64,000 nucleotides of DNA from an uncultured Prevotella sp. (GTDB lineage: Bacteria > Bacteroidota > Bacteroidia > Bacteroidales > Bacteroidaceae): the NCBI GenBank assembly GCA_934217675.1, contig CAKQCV010000001.1:62001-126000 (forward strand), given 5' to 3'. Of the stretch, positions 14,527-24,400 are shown in pieces. The first letter of the stretch is position 1, and every line of letters starts with the position of its first letter. A program made the position numbers and the translations under genes. A model generated the notes under the pieces. The model saw only the letters and a program-made list of their open reading frames with translations, had not been told where the DNA came from and searched no databases.

Positions 14527-14835
14527 TCAATCGTCTGTAATCATAAAACGCATATATTCGTCAAGGTCAGGATATTCGTTCAGTGTTATTGACTCATACG
14601 TTTCACCATCGGCACTTTTAAAGATAAATCCGACAAGTCTTCTGTCACTTACCAGTTCGTCATTGCTTTCTATGGCAACGACTTCAACACCGTTAAGATT
14701 TATCGTATGTGTACACCCCGACTGAGCGATAAGCTGACGTATGCTTTTTATATCCAGTTCTTTCTTTGTACAAGTGAAGAAATAAACGTTAGAGGCTTTT
14801 TTCGCAGATTTGCCTAATGCCCCTATCATCTCCAT
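14527..14835 (-). CDS. Hypothetical protein
   Basis: A 102-residue soluble protein with alternating strands and helices (VYFFTCTKKEL, TINLNGVEVVAIES, LVGFIFKSADG). Not recognised. It starts 3 bases after the stop of the 14838-16262 lipoprotein gene, indicating coupled translation. Confidence 0.6.
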   Translation of the reverse strand: MEMIGALGKSAKKASNVYFFTCTKKELDIKSIRQLIAQSGCTHTINLNGVEVVAIESNDELVSDRRLVGFIFKSADGETYESITLNEYPDLDEYMRFMITDD

Positions 14836-14837
14836 TG

Positions 14838-16262
14838 TCAGTTCTCACTTTCTTCAGGCATTGGCATATCATCGGGTATGCTCGTTGTTGTGTCATTGCC
14901 TCTGCTTGATTCACTTGCTGAAATATTAGATGAAGTGTCATTGTTTGAACTTGTGTCGAGCGTTATACTGTTATTTGATGTATTTGGTGTTTCTGAAGAC
15001 GTAGTAGGCTTGCTCGTGCTTGGTTTATTCGAGCTGTTGTTCTCAACCTTTACGTTGTCGCCTACGAGTTTTGAAACATCAACAATTTTCTTTACCTCAT
15101 CATCAGAAGGTGCTTTGTCCTTGTAATATACAAACTGCTCGTATTTTTCAGCGAGTTTATTGTAATTAAGAACGATAAGATTATTGTCCTTATAGCTTAT
15201 TGCCTGCTGTAGTGCTTTGTCCTCAAATACCCATTCTTTATTAAGGCTTCCCTTATCTACAAGGAATAAGCTGTTCTTTGTACCGTAATAAGAAGCCTGT
15301 TCGCCGTCTTGGTTGATATAAGGATAATTTTTCATAGTAGCGTTTATTTGAGCATTTTCAGCCGAATACGCTTCATTTTCATCAACTTCGGATAAAGGTT
15401 CAAACGCTTTAAAGCCAGTACGGTTACAATTTACTGCAAGACGGCTGTAGTAAAATTCTTTAAGCTGTCTTTCACGCAGGTCTGTATCTTCTGTAGTAGG
15501 TTCAAATATAGCAACAAGCCTTTCTGTTTCCGTCTGAATTACAAATGTATTGTTATCCAGACGAGCATATTCAAACATTTGTGTTGTAACAGGGTTCTTT
15601 ATTGCATCAACGTTTACGTTTGCTGTACAAACTGCTTTACACCAGTCTTTATCGCAGTCATATAAAATACGATATGCTGTATTCGTGTTTGATGTACTGC
15701 CTTTCAGAACAGTAGTAGCACCGCTGATTTCATAGTCGTCTTTTTCGTTGCGGCTAACATTTAAATCAGTGTACTTCGATACATATTCCCCATTATCGTT
15801 TATCTTTGTAAAACTGTTTGCAGTTGATGCCATCTGAGTTATAACGGTTGCAAAGTCTGTTTCTTCTTCATTAAACCACTGAGTATCATTAATGATACTG
15901 GTAGAGAAGAAATTTGCAACGAAATCCTGATAACCTTCAGCCGTCCAGTAGGAGTTTGGATTGTCGCTTCTTATGCTTATGTTTCCCTGTTTGAGTGTGT
16001 CGATTGCTTTGAGAACTGTGTTCTTTACTACATCGGCTCTCATCACACCGCCACGGTAATCGTTCTGCAAAAGCTCCTTACCACTGTGGTAGCCGTTACT
16101 TAATTCCTTGATTTGAATGCCTGTTATAAGAGTCTCATTTGTTGTTGAGGTATTGTCTCCGTTGGTGTTTTCGGTTTTGCTCGAAGCTGTATCACTGCAA
16201 GCGGTAAAAGCAAAGCAAGCAGAAACTGCAAGGAGCAGGCACATTACTTTTTTTATTTTCAT
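14838..16262 (-). CDS. Large lipoprotein of the conjugation operon
   Basis: A 474-residue lipoprotein with lipobox FTAC and Cys22. The body (residues 45-390) contains repeated alpha/beta segments; the last 70 residues are Ser/Thr/Asn-rich and disordered. Position next to the pilin-like and PrgI genes suggests an outer component of the Gram-positive type IV secretion system, perhaps in the place of a VirB8/TcpC-like protein, but sequence alone does not show that fold. The start at 16262 has GGAAAGG. Confidence 0.7.
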   Translation of the reverse strand: MKIKKVMCLLLAVSACFAFTACSDTASSKTENTNGDNTSTTNETLITGIQIKELSNGYHSGKELLQNDYRGGVMRADVVKNTVLKAIDTLKQGNISIRSDNPNSYWTAEGYQDFVANFFSTSIINDTQWFNEEETDFATVITQMASTANSFTKINDNGEYVSKYTDLNVSRNEKDDYEISGATTVLKGSTSNTNTAYRILYDCDKDWCKAVCTANVNVDAIKNPVTTQMFEYARLDNNTFVIQTETERLVAIFEPTTEDTDLRERQLKEFYYSRLAVNCNRTGFKAFEPLSEVDENEAYSAENAQINATMKNYPYINQDGEQASYYGTKNSLFLVDKGSLNKEWVFEDKALQQAISYKDNNLIVLNYNKLAEKYEQFVYYKDKAPSDDEVKKIVDVSKLVGDNVKVENNSSNKPSTSKPTTSSETPNTSNNSITLDTSSNNDTSSNISASESSRGNDTTTSIPDDMPMPEESEN

Positions 16263-16301
16263 TGTGTTTTACCTTTCCCTATTGTATACATATAAAAACA
16301 A

Positions 16302-16319
16302 GAGGCTGTTGGTTGCCTC
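16302..16319 (-). terminator. Weak terminator between pilin-like and lipoprotein genes
   Basis: A short GAGGC/GCCTC stem (16302-16306 with 16315-16319) is followed on the minus strand by TTGTTTTT. It probably lowers rather than stops transcription from the pilin-like gene into the lipoprotein gene, a usual way to overproduce pilin. Confidence 0.4.
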
Positions 16320-16361
16320 GACAACACAACAACCTGTTGTTTTTTGTTGTTTGTTTTTTGA

Positions 16362-16721
16362 TTAGGACACTACGCCGAGAGCCTGTAAGATTGATTTAAG
16401 AGCAACCATTGCAACACCCGAAAGTGCCATAATGATGCCTTTTGTCTTTGCCTCTGGCTGCTGTTGCTGGAAACTTATTACAATTTCGTAGACACCGTAT
16501 ACAATCATAGCTACGCCTACGAATCTGGTAATAGTCAACAAAATGCCGATTATTTTTCCCATGAGTGCGTTTGCATCTGTTGTTGTGTTGTTTATAGTAA
16601 CATCTTCGCCAAATGCTCCTGCACTTAATGCAAATGCAGAAGAACACATAAGTGCTGTACAAACACTTGTGTAAATACGCTTTGCTCTCTTACCGAGTTT
16701 TGTTTCGTTCATCTTTTTCAT
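16362..16721 (-). CDS. VirB2/Maff2-like small membrane protein
   Basis: A 119-residue protein with a signal-like N-terminus (residues 1-37, SAGA cleavage site) and two hydrophobic helices near 54-80 and 95-115 separated by a polar loop. Size, topology and position just after prgI match the Maff2/VirB2-like pilin position in Gram-positive conjugation operons. I chose the start at 16721 because AGAAGGG precedes it; the frame extends 17 codons upstream, overlapping prgI, without a ribosome binding site. Confidence 0.65.
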   Translation of the reverse strand: MKKMNETKLGKRAKRIYTSVCTALMCSSAFALSAGAFGEDVTINNTTTDANALMGKIIGILLTITRFVGVAMIVYGVYEIVISFQQQQPEAKTKGIIMALSGVAMVALKSILQALGVVS

Positions 16722-16743
16722 GGTTACGTTTTTCCCTTCTGCC

Positions 16744-17157
16744 TTACCGTATGATAAGGGCTTTTTCTTCATTAGTTATTTTTTTTGTTATATTTCGCAA
16801 CTGTTCCCTTTGGATAAGTTCACAATTGTAATAACCTGTGTACTCTTCCCCGTACAATTCTCCGAATCTGTCTAAGTCGTAGACAAAATCTGTTTCGTTT
16901 ATGTAGACGGGCGGGGAAAGTTTTTCCACGCCTACGGTTTTAATAAACTGAATGCAACTCATTCCGTAAGGCTTAAAAAAGCCTAAAATAATTATTATAC
17001 CAAGTGGTATTACTGCCGCTTCGATAGACGATGAAAGCTTATATGTAATGAAGCCGATACCAAGACCGAGTGCAATAACTCCCACTTGCTTCAGCGAAAA
17101 ATTGCCTATATCTTTGGTCTTGAATTTTCTTATATCTTTTGTAATTGGGATTTCCAT
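16744..17157 (-). CDS. prgI: PrgI family conjugation protein (VirB3-like)
   Basis: A 137-residue protein with the PrgI layout: MEIPITKDIRKFKTK at the start, two adjacent membrane helices (residues about 23-40 and 46-62) and a hydrophilic C-terminus. PrgI proteins are the VirB3-like inner membrane partners of VirB4 in Gram-positive type IV secretion. A class II operator lies directly upstream (17183-17211). Confidence 0.85.
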   Translation of the reverse strand: MEIPITKDIRKFKTKDIGNFSLKQVGVIALGLGIGFITYKLSSSIEAAVIPLGIIIILGFFKPYGMSCIQFIKTVGVEKLSPPVYINETDFVYDLDRFGELYGEEYTGYYNCELIQREQLRNITKKITNEEKALIIR

Positions 17158-17182
17158 TTAATTATTTTCCTTTCACGTAAAA

Positions 17183-17211
17183 CTAATGGGTCACTAAGCC
17201 ACGTAACGTGG
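17183..17211 (-). promoter_or_regulatory. Class II promoter/operator with extra palindrome, upstream of prgI
   Basis: Minus-strand core TGGCT-TAGTG-ACCCA followed by TTAG. It is overlapped on its upstream side by a perfect palindrome CCACGT-A-ACGTGG (17199-17211), which the other copies lack and which may be a second operator half. Confidence 0.6.
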
Positions 17212-17223
17212 AATATTTTCCCA

Positions 17224-18018
17224 TTATATGCCTAATGCCTGATTTGCCGCTTGTTTTGCCGCAGATAAACAACCTAAAGCGGCAATGGGAGCAACAAGTA
17301 ATGATGCTAATGCACCTAAAAGGCTTAATGGGTCTGTTATTGTTACTGTAGCACCTGTGAAAGCCAGTTTTACCGCAACTTGCGGAAGTATCATAAATGC
17401 AATTGCATAAAGTGCAAGTGCGATGAATGATTTAAGCCATTTCATTGCAGTGCTGTTATTGCCACTGTATATATCGCCTAAAGCGATAGGAGTGATTGCA
17501 ATTCTGTACAGATATTCGATTTTAAATAAGATTGCTTTGTACGACCAAGCAAGTCTTACTACAAGCGTAACGACCAAACAACCTATGAGACCTAAAATCA
17601 GTATTATTTTTTCGAGAAATCCGACATCAAACGCATTGCTACCGCTCAATATATCCATAGCTCCGTCTTTAACTAAGGTATCGGTAACACCTTGTACAAT
17701 GGTGTTATGAAGACCTATCAAAATGCCAACAATATTACCACCGTTAGCAATAACGGCAATAGCTATCATAAGTTTTAAGAAAGGCAAGAAAGCTGTCTTT
17801 AAAGTCATATCACGCCCTTCAAGTGCATATTTTCTGTTCATTTCAAGCAGAAAATAAATGAGAGTTAAGCCTATGCCAATGAGAGCAAAATATCCCCATA
17901 CTCCGTTTACAAGGTCGATTGTGTTTTGATTGAACTTCAGTTCTTGTGTATTTGCCGAGCCTAAAGCGGCAACAGACGCTACAAGAGCATTATAAATTTT
18001 ATCCATCGTTTCAGCCAT
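17224..18018 (-). CDS. VirB6-like polytopic membrane protein
   Basis: A 264-residue protein with about five membrane helices (near residues 38-60, 79-103, 135-155, 195-215, 228-250). The composition and position between virD4 and prgI fit the VirB6/TrbL-like channel component of Gram-positive conjugation systems. The start at 18018 has AAAGGA. It directly follows the virD4-like gene with a 17-base gap. Confidence 0.75.
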   Translation of the reverse strand: MAETMDKIYNALVASVAALGSANTQELKFNQNTIDLVNGVWGYFALIGIGLTLIYFLLEMNRKYALEGRDMTLKTAFLPFLKLMIAIAVIANGGNIVGILIGLHNTIVQGVTDTLVKDGAMDILSGSNAFDVGFLEKIILILGLIGCLVVTLVVRLAWSYKAILFKIEYLYRIAITPIALGDIYSGNNSTAMKWLKSFIALALYAIAFMILPQVAVKLAFTGATVTITDPLSLLGALASLLVAPIAALGCLSAAKQAANQALGI

Positions 18019-18035
18019 TGAATATCACCTGTCCT

Positions 18036-20642
18036 TTACTTTTTTTCAGTCGGTTTGTAGATGTTATCGTTGTTGTTGTTACGATAATATGTTTCTACTT
18101 TTATGTTCTTTTTCTTTACTTCCTTTACGTCTTTCCACCGTTTGTGTTCCATTAAGTTGAGTTTTCGACACAAATAAGGTGTTACATCACGGATAATGAC
18201 AAGTTCATCATCTCTGCCGTGTTGATTTATTGCGCTTATCTGGTCTATGCTCATCAAGTCTACCTCAGTCGGAGTGTAAGACGTAGAAAGTCCTGAATTA
18301 CTTGAAGATGTTGATTTCTGTCGGATTGTTGTCTTTCCGAGCATCTTCTGTATTTCTTCTTTATCCTCTTTTAAAATAGAACCTAAGAAGATTGTTGTAT
18401 CAACGTTTGCCATAACGGTTTCGTGTTCGCCGTCTTTGTACATTGTTTTTAACTGACCTATATCCTGAATAACAACGTGCGAACCTATTCGATATTTACG
18501 GCTTGTTGAAAGAATTGTCAAGAAGTTAGGGATTTCGCCTATATTCTTAAACTCATCGAGAAGGAAGTTAATATGTATCGGTAGTGACGGGTCGCCACCT
18601 GCAAAGTCGTCTCCCGCCCAAATATACATTTTACTCAATTCATCAATGAACTTTTCAAGAGGTTCTTTTAGAACAGATGTCTTGTATATATGTGACCGCC
18701 ATATCAGATTGTAGATTTTTGTACCATTTATATAGTCAGTTTCGATAATGTTATCTTTAGTGACTGTTTGATAAAAGTCTTTTGCTTCTTCTTCGCTGTT
18801 AAAATAGTCAAATACGGGCGTACCCAGAGTATATCCTATATGATATTTACCTCTCAATTTTCTCTCGCCTAAATCGTACATTCTGCCGTAGAGCTGTGAA
18901 TACAGCATAGCAATAAGGAAGTTGTACGCCTGATGCGATTGAGGAATGCCAAGGAATAGATATGACTGCTGAGTAGCCATTTTATCAATGTCGATGTTCA
19001 TAGCAGGATTGTCTTCGTCAAGTCTTGTTATGTTATCAACTGTTTTTGTTGCGAAAATCTGTAAGTCAACCGCTGTTGTAATAAGGATTGTATTTGCAGT
19101 TTTCTGCGGTGCTATCAAGAATGTATCATAATACTCTCTTGCTTTGCACGTTTTTCCTTGCTGTTCACATTGAGCAAACCATGCGTTCATTTCTCTTGTG
19201 AGCGGCGAGGCTTTATCATCAGGGTTATACAGGCTTCCGTATGTCTTCAGCATTTCTGCATCATGTTCTTTTTCAGTAGTGCTTTTCTCGCCACCGCCAC
19301 CGCAACATTCGTCATCTTCAACTTTCGCAAGCTGTACCTTTTTAAGAATCGTATTGAAACACTTATCATATCTCGGAATGTTGTCATTTTCAAGAACGAA
19401 ATAAATCAAAGCCGTAAGGAAGGCTTGTTCTGACTTGTCCCAGAACGGGTCAGAGCTTCCGCTTTCCTTGCCCGCCTTAGCATTCTTCATATATAGGTTA
19501 ACGAGTACATCAACCTGTTGTTCTGATATTTCGCCATTTGAATCATACACATTAAGCAAAGGATTGTAATGATTACTTAACGTGAAATCAGATGCGTTGA
19601 AAAGATATACGTTGTATCCTTTTGACAAGAGATACGGAGCAAAGCTTCTGAAAATATCGCCTGATGGGTCAGTTACGACCATTGAACAGTTTTCCTGTAA
19701 GATGTTAGGCTTTATGTATTTGAAAGTTTTACCTGTACCTGTACCACCGATAACAAGAACATTTGCTGAACGGTTTACTTTTTTGTTGTTGAGCGATAAG
19801 CCAAGTTGTTGCCCTTGATACATACCAAACAACATATTGTTATCATTGTTATCCATAAACCGTGTTTTGAATTTCTTAAAATCGCTTGCTGTACCGAGCC
19901 TTGCATTGCCGTGTTCGTGTCCGACACGGCTTTGCCGCTTCTGTTCGCTTTCAAGGTATATAAAGACACCTACTATTGCAACAAGTCCTGCGCCTATGCC
20001 AAAAGCGGTCATAAAAATTGATGAATTGAAAGGTGTTAAAGCATACGGCATATCGTCTGCCATCAGCCAACTGAACGTACAAGCAATTCCGTCTGTGGCT
20101 TTGCCGTTTGTATAAACAAAGTATGAGTTTGCTTTTACAGCTAAGAAACAGCCTACTACAAAGCAAGCAATAAGAAGAATAAGCAATTTTTTCTTCCAAC
20201 TGCCTTTTGCTTCTACGGGTTTGGCGTAATTGATTTTTTCAAATTCTGCCTTATTCGTATATTCACGTACCTTTGGAAGCTCTGCTGTAAGTTCTTTGTT
20301 TTTTTCATCAAGAACTGTTTTACATAATTCGGCAGTGCTTTCTTTTACTGCTTTGATGGCTTTTTCTTCTTCTTCCGTAATCATACGATTAACTGTATAT
20401 CTTTTTGCTTTTCTGAGAGCGGCAAGATAACCATTTACAGCTTCTTCTTCTTGATTGGCAAGAAGTTTGTCGTCAAAAACATTGTCAATGCTACCCGAAA
20501 GCTCAAAAATTTCAAAGCCAACAGTATCATCGTTTTTGTTTTCGCTATCATCATTTTCTGAATTTGCCGCTATATCTTCGGCATCATCTTCAAAATCATC
20601 GCCTTGAAACATTTCCGCAAATTCTTCGTTTAAGTCATTCAC
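18036..20642 (-). CDS. virD4: VirD4/TraG-like coupling protein
   Basis: An 868-residue ATPase that brings the relaxase-DNA complex to the secretion channel. Residues 1-150 are an acidic, helical extension not found in all relatives; two membrane helices follow (near residues 155-175 and 205-225). Walker A GGTGTGKT lies near residue 300, and the Walker B region LLDEFKNIGEIPNF near residue 690, with STSRKYRIG after it, as in TraG/VirD4 proteins. A lysine-rich C-terminus ends TEKK. The start at 20642 has AGGAGA. Confidence 0.92.
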   Translation of the reverse strand: MNDLNEEFAEMFQGDDFEDDAEDIAANSENDDSENKNDDTVGFEIFELSGSIDNVFDDKLLANQEEEAVNGYLAALRKAKRYTVNRMITEEEEKAIKAVKESTAELCKTVLDEKNKELTAELPKVREYTNKAEFEKINYAKPVEAKGSWKKKLLILLIACFVVGCFLAVKANSYFVYTNGKATDGIACTFSWLMADDMPYALTPFNSSIFMTAFGIGAGLVAIVGVFIYLESEQKRQSRVGHEHGNARLGTASDFKKFKTRFMDNNDNNMLFGMYQGQQLGLSLNNKKVNRSANVLVIGGTGTGKTFKYIKPNILQENCSMVVTDPSGDIFRSFAPYLLSKGYNVYLFNASDFTLSNHYNPLLNVYDSNGEISEQQVDVLVNLYMKNAKAGKESGSSDPFWDKSEQAFLTALIYFVLENDNIPRYDKCFNTILKKVQLAKVEDDECCGGGGEKSTTEKEHDAEMLKTYGSLYNPDDKASPLTREMNAWFAQCEQQGKTCKAREYYDTFLIAPQKTANTILITTAVDLQIFATKTVDNITRLDEDNPAMNIDIDKMATQQSYLFLGIPQSHQAYNFLIAMLYSQLYGRMYDLGERKLRGKYHIGYTLGTPVFDYFNSEEEAKDFYQTVTKDNIIETDYINGTKIYNLIWRSHIYKTSVLKEPLEKFIDELSKMYIWAGDDFAGGDPSLPIHINFLLDEFKNIGEIPNFLTILSTSRKYRIGSHVVIQDIGQLKTMYKDGEHETVMANVDTTIFLGSILKEDKEEIQKMLGKTTIRQKSTSSSNSGLSTSYTPTEVDLMSIDQISAINQHGRDDELVIIRDVTPYLCRKLNLMEHKRWKDVKEVKKKNIKVETYYRNNNNDNIYKPTEKK

Positions 20643-20669
20643 TGTTTTTCTCCTATCTCTGATGCAAGG

Positions 20670-21365
20670 TTAATGTGAACTACCGTTTATCAGTTTGTAT
20701 TTTTCTACTTTGAAATTGTCGCTTTTCCATTCGTTTATTTGTTTGCTCACTTTTTTTATGATGTATAAGACCAGTTTGTAAGTAGATGTTTTATCTATCT
20801 CACAGGCTTCAAACAAAGTATCATATTCAGTGAGTTTTTTGTCATTGTCTTCAGACTTATAGGAAACACGAAATATTTTGTCTTTGCCATATTCCATTCG
20901 CCAACCGTTAATTACGCATTTTTCATACAACACATAATTGTAAAAGTACATAAAACCTTTTTCTTCACACTCAGTAACAGGACGTGCTTTGTGACTTGAA
21001 ATTATACAATCTCTTGTAACAAGCATTGCTTTTGATATAACACTCATATCATTAATCAAAAGCGGCTGTTCTGCTGATTGTGCTGTATAAATGTAAATAA
21101 TCGGTTCGTTTGAATAGCACTCGTAAGATTGTACTTCGGAACAGATTATCGGACACACGATGTTTTCTATTTCCTTTTCCATGGTTGTTATATCTACATA
21201 CTCTTGTGTAACACCGTATATTTTTTTTATTTTCAGGTCAAACTGTCTGTTTTCTTCAACCTGTTCTAAACGTTTGACTTTGGATAAATCATAATCGTTT
21301 AATCTCAGATACATCAACAAGACTTTAGTATCATCTGTGCTTTTTTCGTATTTTGTCAAAAACAT
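20670..21365 (-). CDS. Hypothetical protein of the conjugation operon
   Basis: A 231-residue soluble protein between the megaprotein and virD4 genes. It contains strands and helices and a basic C-terminal helix, without a recognised family. The start at 21365 has AGAAGG, and the stop lies 27 bases before virD4. Its conserved place suggests a role in transfer, perhaps as an adaptor for the coupling protein; that is inference. Confidence 0.65.
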   Translation of the reverse strand: MFLTKYEKSTDDTKVLLMYLRLNDYDLSKVKRLEQVEENRQFDLKIKKIYGVTQEYVDITTMEKEIENIVCPIICSEVQSYECYSNEPIIYIYTAQSAEQPLLINDMSVISKAMLVTRDCIISSHKARPVTECEEKGFMYFYNYVLYEKCVINGWRMEYGKDKIFRVSYKSEDNDKKLTEYDTLFEACEIDKTSTYKLVLYIIKKVSKQINEWKSDNFKVEKYKLINGSSH

Positions 21366-21418
21366 AGTAATACACCTTCTTGTATATTTATTGATTCGTT
21401 ATTCCTTATAACTCATAG

Positions 21419-21447
21419 AGAGGGTGCAAGTGCGTTATGCACCCTCT
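21419..21447 (-). other. Strong hairpin between megaprotein gene and its downstream neighbour
   Basis: A perfect 10-bp stem AGAGGGTGCA/TGCACCCTCT with a 9-base loop, 16 bases after the megaprotein stop. No T tract follows on the minus strand, so it is probably an mRNA processing or stabilising element rather than a simple terminator. Confidence 0.5.
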
Positions 21448-21462
21448 TTCTTCAGAGTTATG

Positions 21463-24400
21463 TTACTTAGTGTTGAACGACCTGTATTTAACTCTGCCGT
21501 CAAGGTGTTCAGCCCACCAGTAAGTTTCTTGTGCATTAGTGCTGTAAGCAGATGTTGAGCTTTCACCGTGCAGTTGAACTGCTCCACCGTATGATGTTCT
21601 GGCAACATCTACTAAAATAGGTACACCCGCTTTAAGGGTTTGTCCCGTCATTAACTGTATATCTTTATCGAGGACACCTATAAAAATTGCATATTGCGGT
21701 AACACATACTTGTTATACGCAACACCGTAATCGACATTGTTTGTATCGCCTATTACGGACGGTATGTAAGAAACTGTACTGCTGTTCTTAGAATTTGAAT
21801 ACCGTTCGTGAATTATCAAGTCTGCGGGGTCGCAATTTGCAAAGTTTGTTACAACGCTTCCCGTAGTACGATTGACAGAATCGTTATTAATTTCAATACC
21901 GTTCCGCTTCAGAACGAATATCGCATATCCTTTATCGGTAGTTGCCGTACAGTTTCCTGCACGACTTACTTGAATTGTGATACCGTTAGGTGTAGTTGAT
22001 GTAAATGTACCATTTGATGTACACATAGTTGTGAGGAAGGAATGTTCATCATGGTACGAATTGTAATGTCCTCTGCCAACAAAACCTAAAGCTGTTTTTA
22101 ATGCGTCTTCCCTGTCTTTTGAAATTTCGTATTTCTCTTTAACAGCCTCAATTATGGTTTTTATGTCGCTTTCGCCCATTTTCTTCGAACCGATTTCAAG
22201 CGGAATATCGAAGCCGTATGCCTCATACCAGTCCATAGCTACACGGTTGATTGCCAAAGACATATTATCTACGCTCCAACCTTCGTATTTCTGGGGCTTG
22301 TCAAACGGGAACACATTTTTACCGTAAAGGATACAACAATCTACATCAAAAATATCTTGGAAATTGAAGGCATTGGTTTTTACGTTTTCTGCATTTATAC
22401 CTTCTTTCCATTCACCGTTTTCAATGTATAAATTAAGACCATTGCGATTAGTTATCGCACTACCCTGTGCTGTTGATTCGGGGCTTGCGATTTGTCCTGT
22501 CATTGACATTGTGAGAGCAGATGTCTTATCAACGCTCTTTAAATCATATTTGCCTTGAAGTCTTTCCCAACCGTAGATTCCTAAATTGTTTCTGAAGCCT
22601 TCGGTTACAGGTGAGATAGCTTTTTCGTATATTTCGGAGCTGTTGAGCTGTTCGTTAGTCATGGAATAAACTATTCCGTTCGACTCACATGAGATGTGAC
22701 CGCCGCAATACTTGAACGAATGCTTTTTACAGTTACGGGTAAGAGTAGTAGTTTTGGTTTTGCCTACAACAATCTTTACCGAAACCTTCCAAAGTTTTTT
22801 GATGTTCTTATCTGAAAGTTCATCTTCTGTCATTTCTTTGTACTTAATGGCATTGTCACCATTTTCTTTGCTTGTCTCAACATCGAAAAGCATTGCATAC
22901 TTCTTGCCATCGTGTTTTTCGTCTTCTTTTTTTACATAAGTGCCATCAACAGTCTTAAAATGTTCTTCGACATCTTTACTGCTTTTATCTGTTTCATATT
23001 CTTCTTTCGCAGTGTGAACAGTGGCTTTGAATGCAGTACGTGTATCATTGGTAAATTTGTAGCTGTCAGTAAAGCTGAATTGATTCAGCTCGGTTGCGTA
23101 GTCTTTAGCGTACTTCTTTAAGCAATCTGTGATGTATGATACATCACTTTCTTTTTCAGCGTAAACCGACCAAACTACTTCGTTGCCAGTGGTTTTTGAC
23201 GTTCCGTATGCTTTTTTGGTTTCTTCCTTACTCTTAGACCAACAAGCATTGCCGCTTATCTTGTCGTAAGTGTCTTTGTTGTCACCGTAGTTCGAACGTA
23301 GACACAATCCGTTGATGTCAGTGGCGTTGCCGATAGACACTTTTGTTTCGAACTCATCTCTGTCAAGCCAATACTTCTTGCCATTGGCTGTAATATAAGG
23401 AGAAGTTTTGTTTTTTGATTTGTCGTAACCGACTTTGAAATCTTTTGTTTCAGGAGCATCGCAGATTCCATATCTATAGAGTATATCGCCAGTTACATTT
23501 TGTCCGTCTTCCGTTAAAAGACGCTTATTGACATCGTAATAATTTACGGTCAATGAAATGGTTTGCTGATGCGAACACTGGAACAATGTTGAAGCATAAT
23601 TCTGTATTGTAGCATAGCTTACACCTATTTCAAGTTTAAAAGGCGGTTCTGATGCACCGAATAGACCTGCAAAGAAATTACCGATACAACGGAAGAAGTT
23701 GCCAACGTCTTTACAGAATTTATCCCAATTTAATTGTGCAGGCGAACAACCCATAATGTTTTGGAGATTGTTGTCGCTTTGAGCGTTTTGCTCAAATTGG
23801 AACATAACATCGGTCATAGCGATAATATCTTTTACATTGCTTGTGTGTCCGTTATCGTAAGCACTCTTGGGATTTGAGCCTCTTTTTGCACTGTACTGAC
23901 TTGCGTTTGTCAGTAGCGTTGTAGAATTAACACCTGTATAACCATTTATTCTTGTAAGATAATTATTGTTTTTATCGGCTGATACAGCATTGTCAAAATG
24001 GAACGGATTGACGTACATTGTGCCGTCTTCAGCAACGATTATATTATTAAATGAAGAAATATAATCGTTATAAGTTTGGTAATTCATGCCGTATTTGACA
24101 TCTTTTTTATTCTCAAACGCCTTGTCGTAAGCCTGAATGCTCTGTAACCAGTCATTTTCAAAAGAATTGTCGTTCGAGCCTAAGCCTTCATATAACTGAT
24201 AAGCTACCGTATCTGCGTATGTCTGAGGTGCGAGTAAGTCATTTATCGCATCTTTAGGACTAAATTCAAGCAAACACTCTATAAGTGTTCCGACAATAAA
24301 TAAAATCATAAGAGCGGCGGCAAATATAGCGGCGGCTATAGCAACAAGTAAAACAACCGTCCACAGGAGTTTGCTCAGTGCTTTTGAAATCTTTGATACA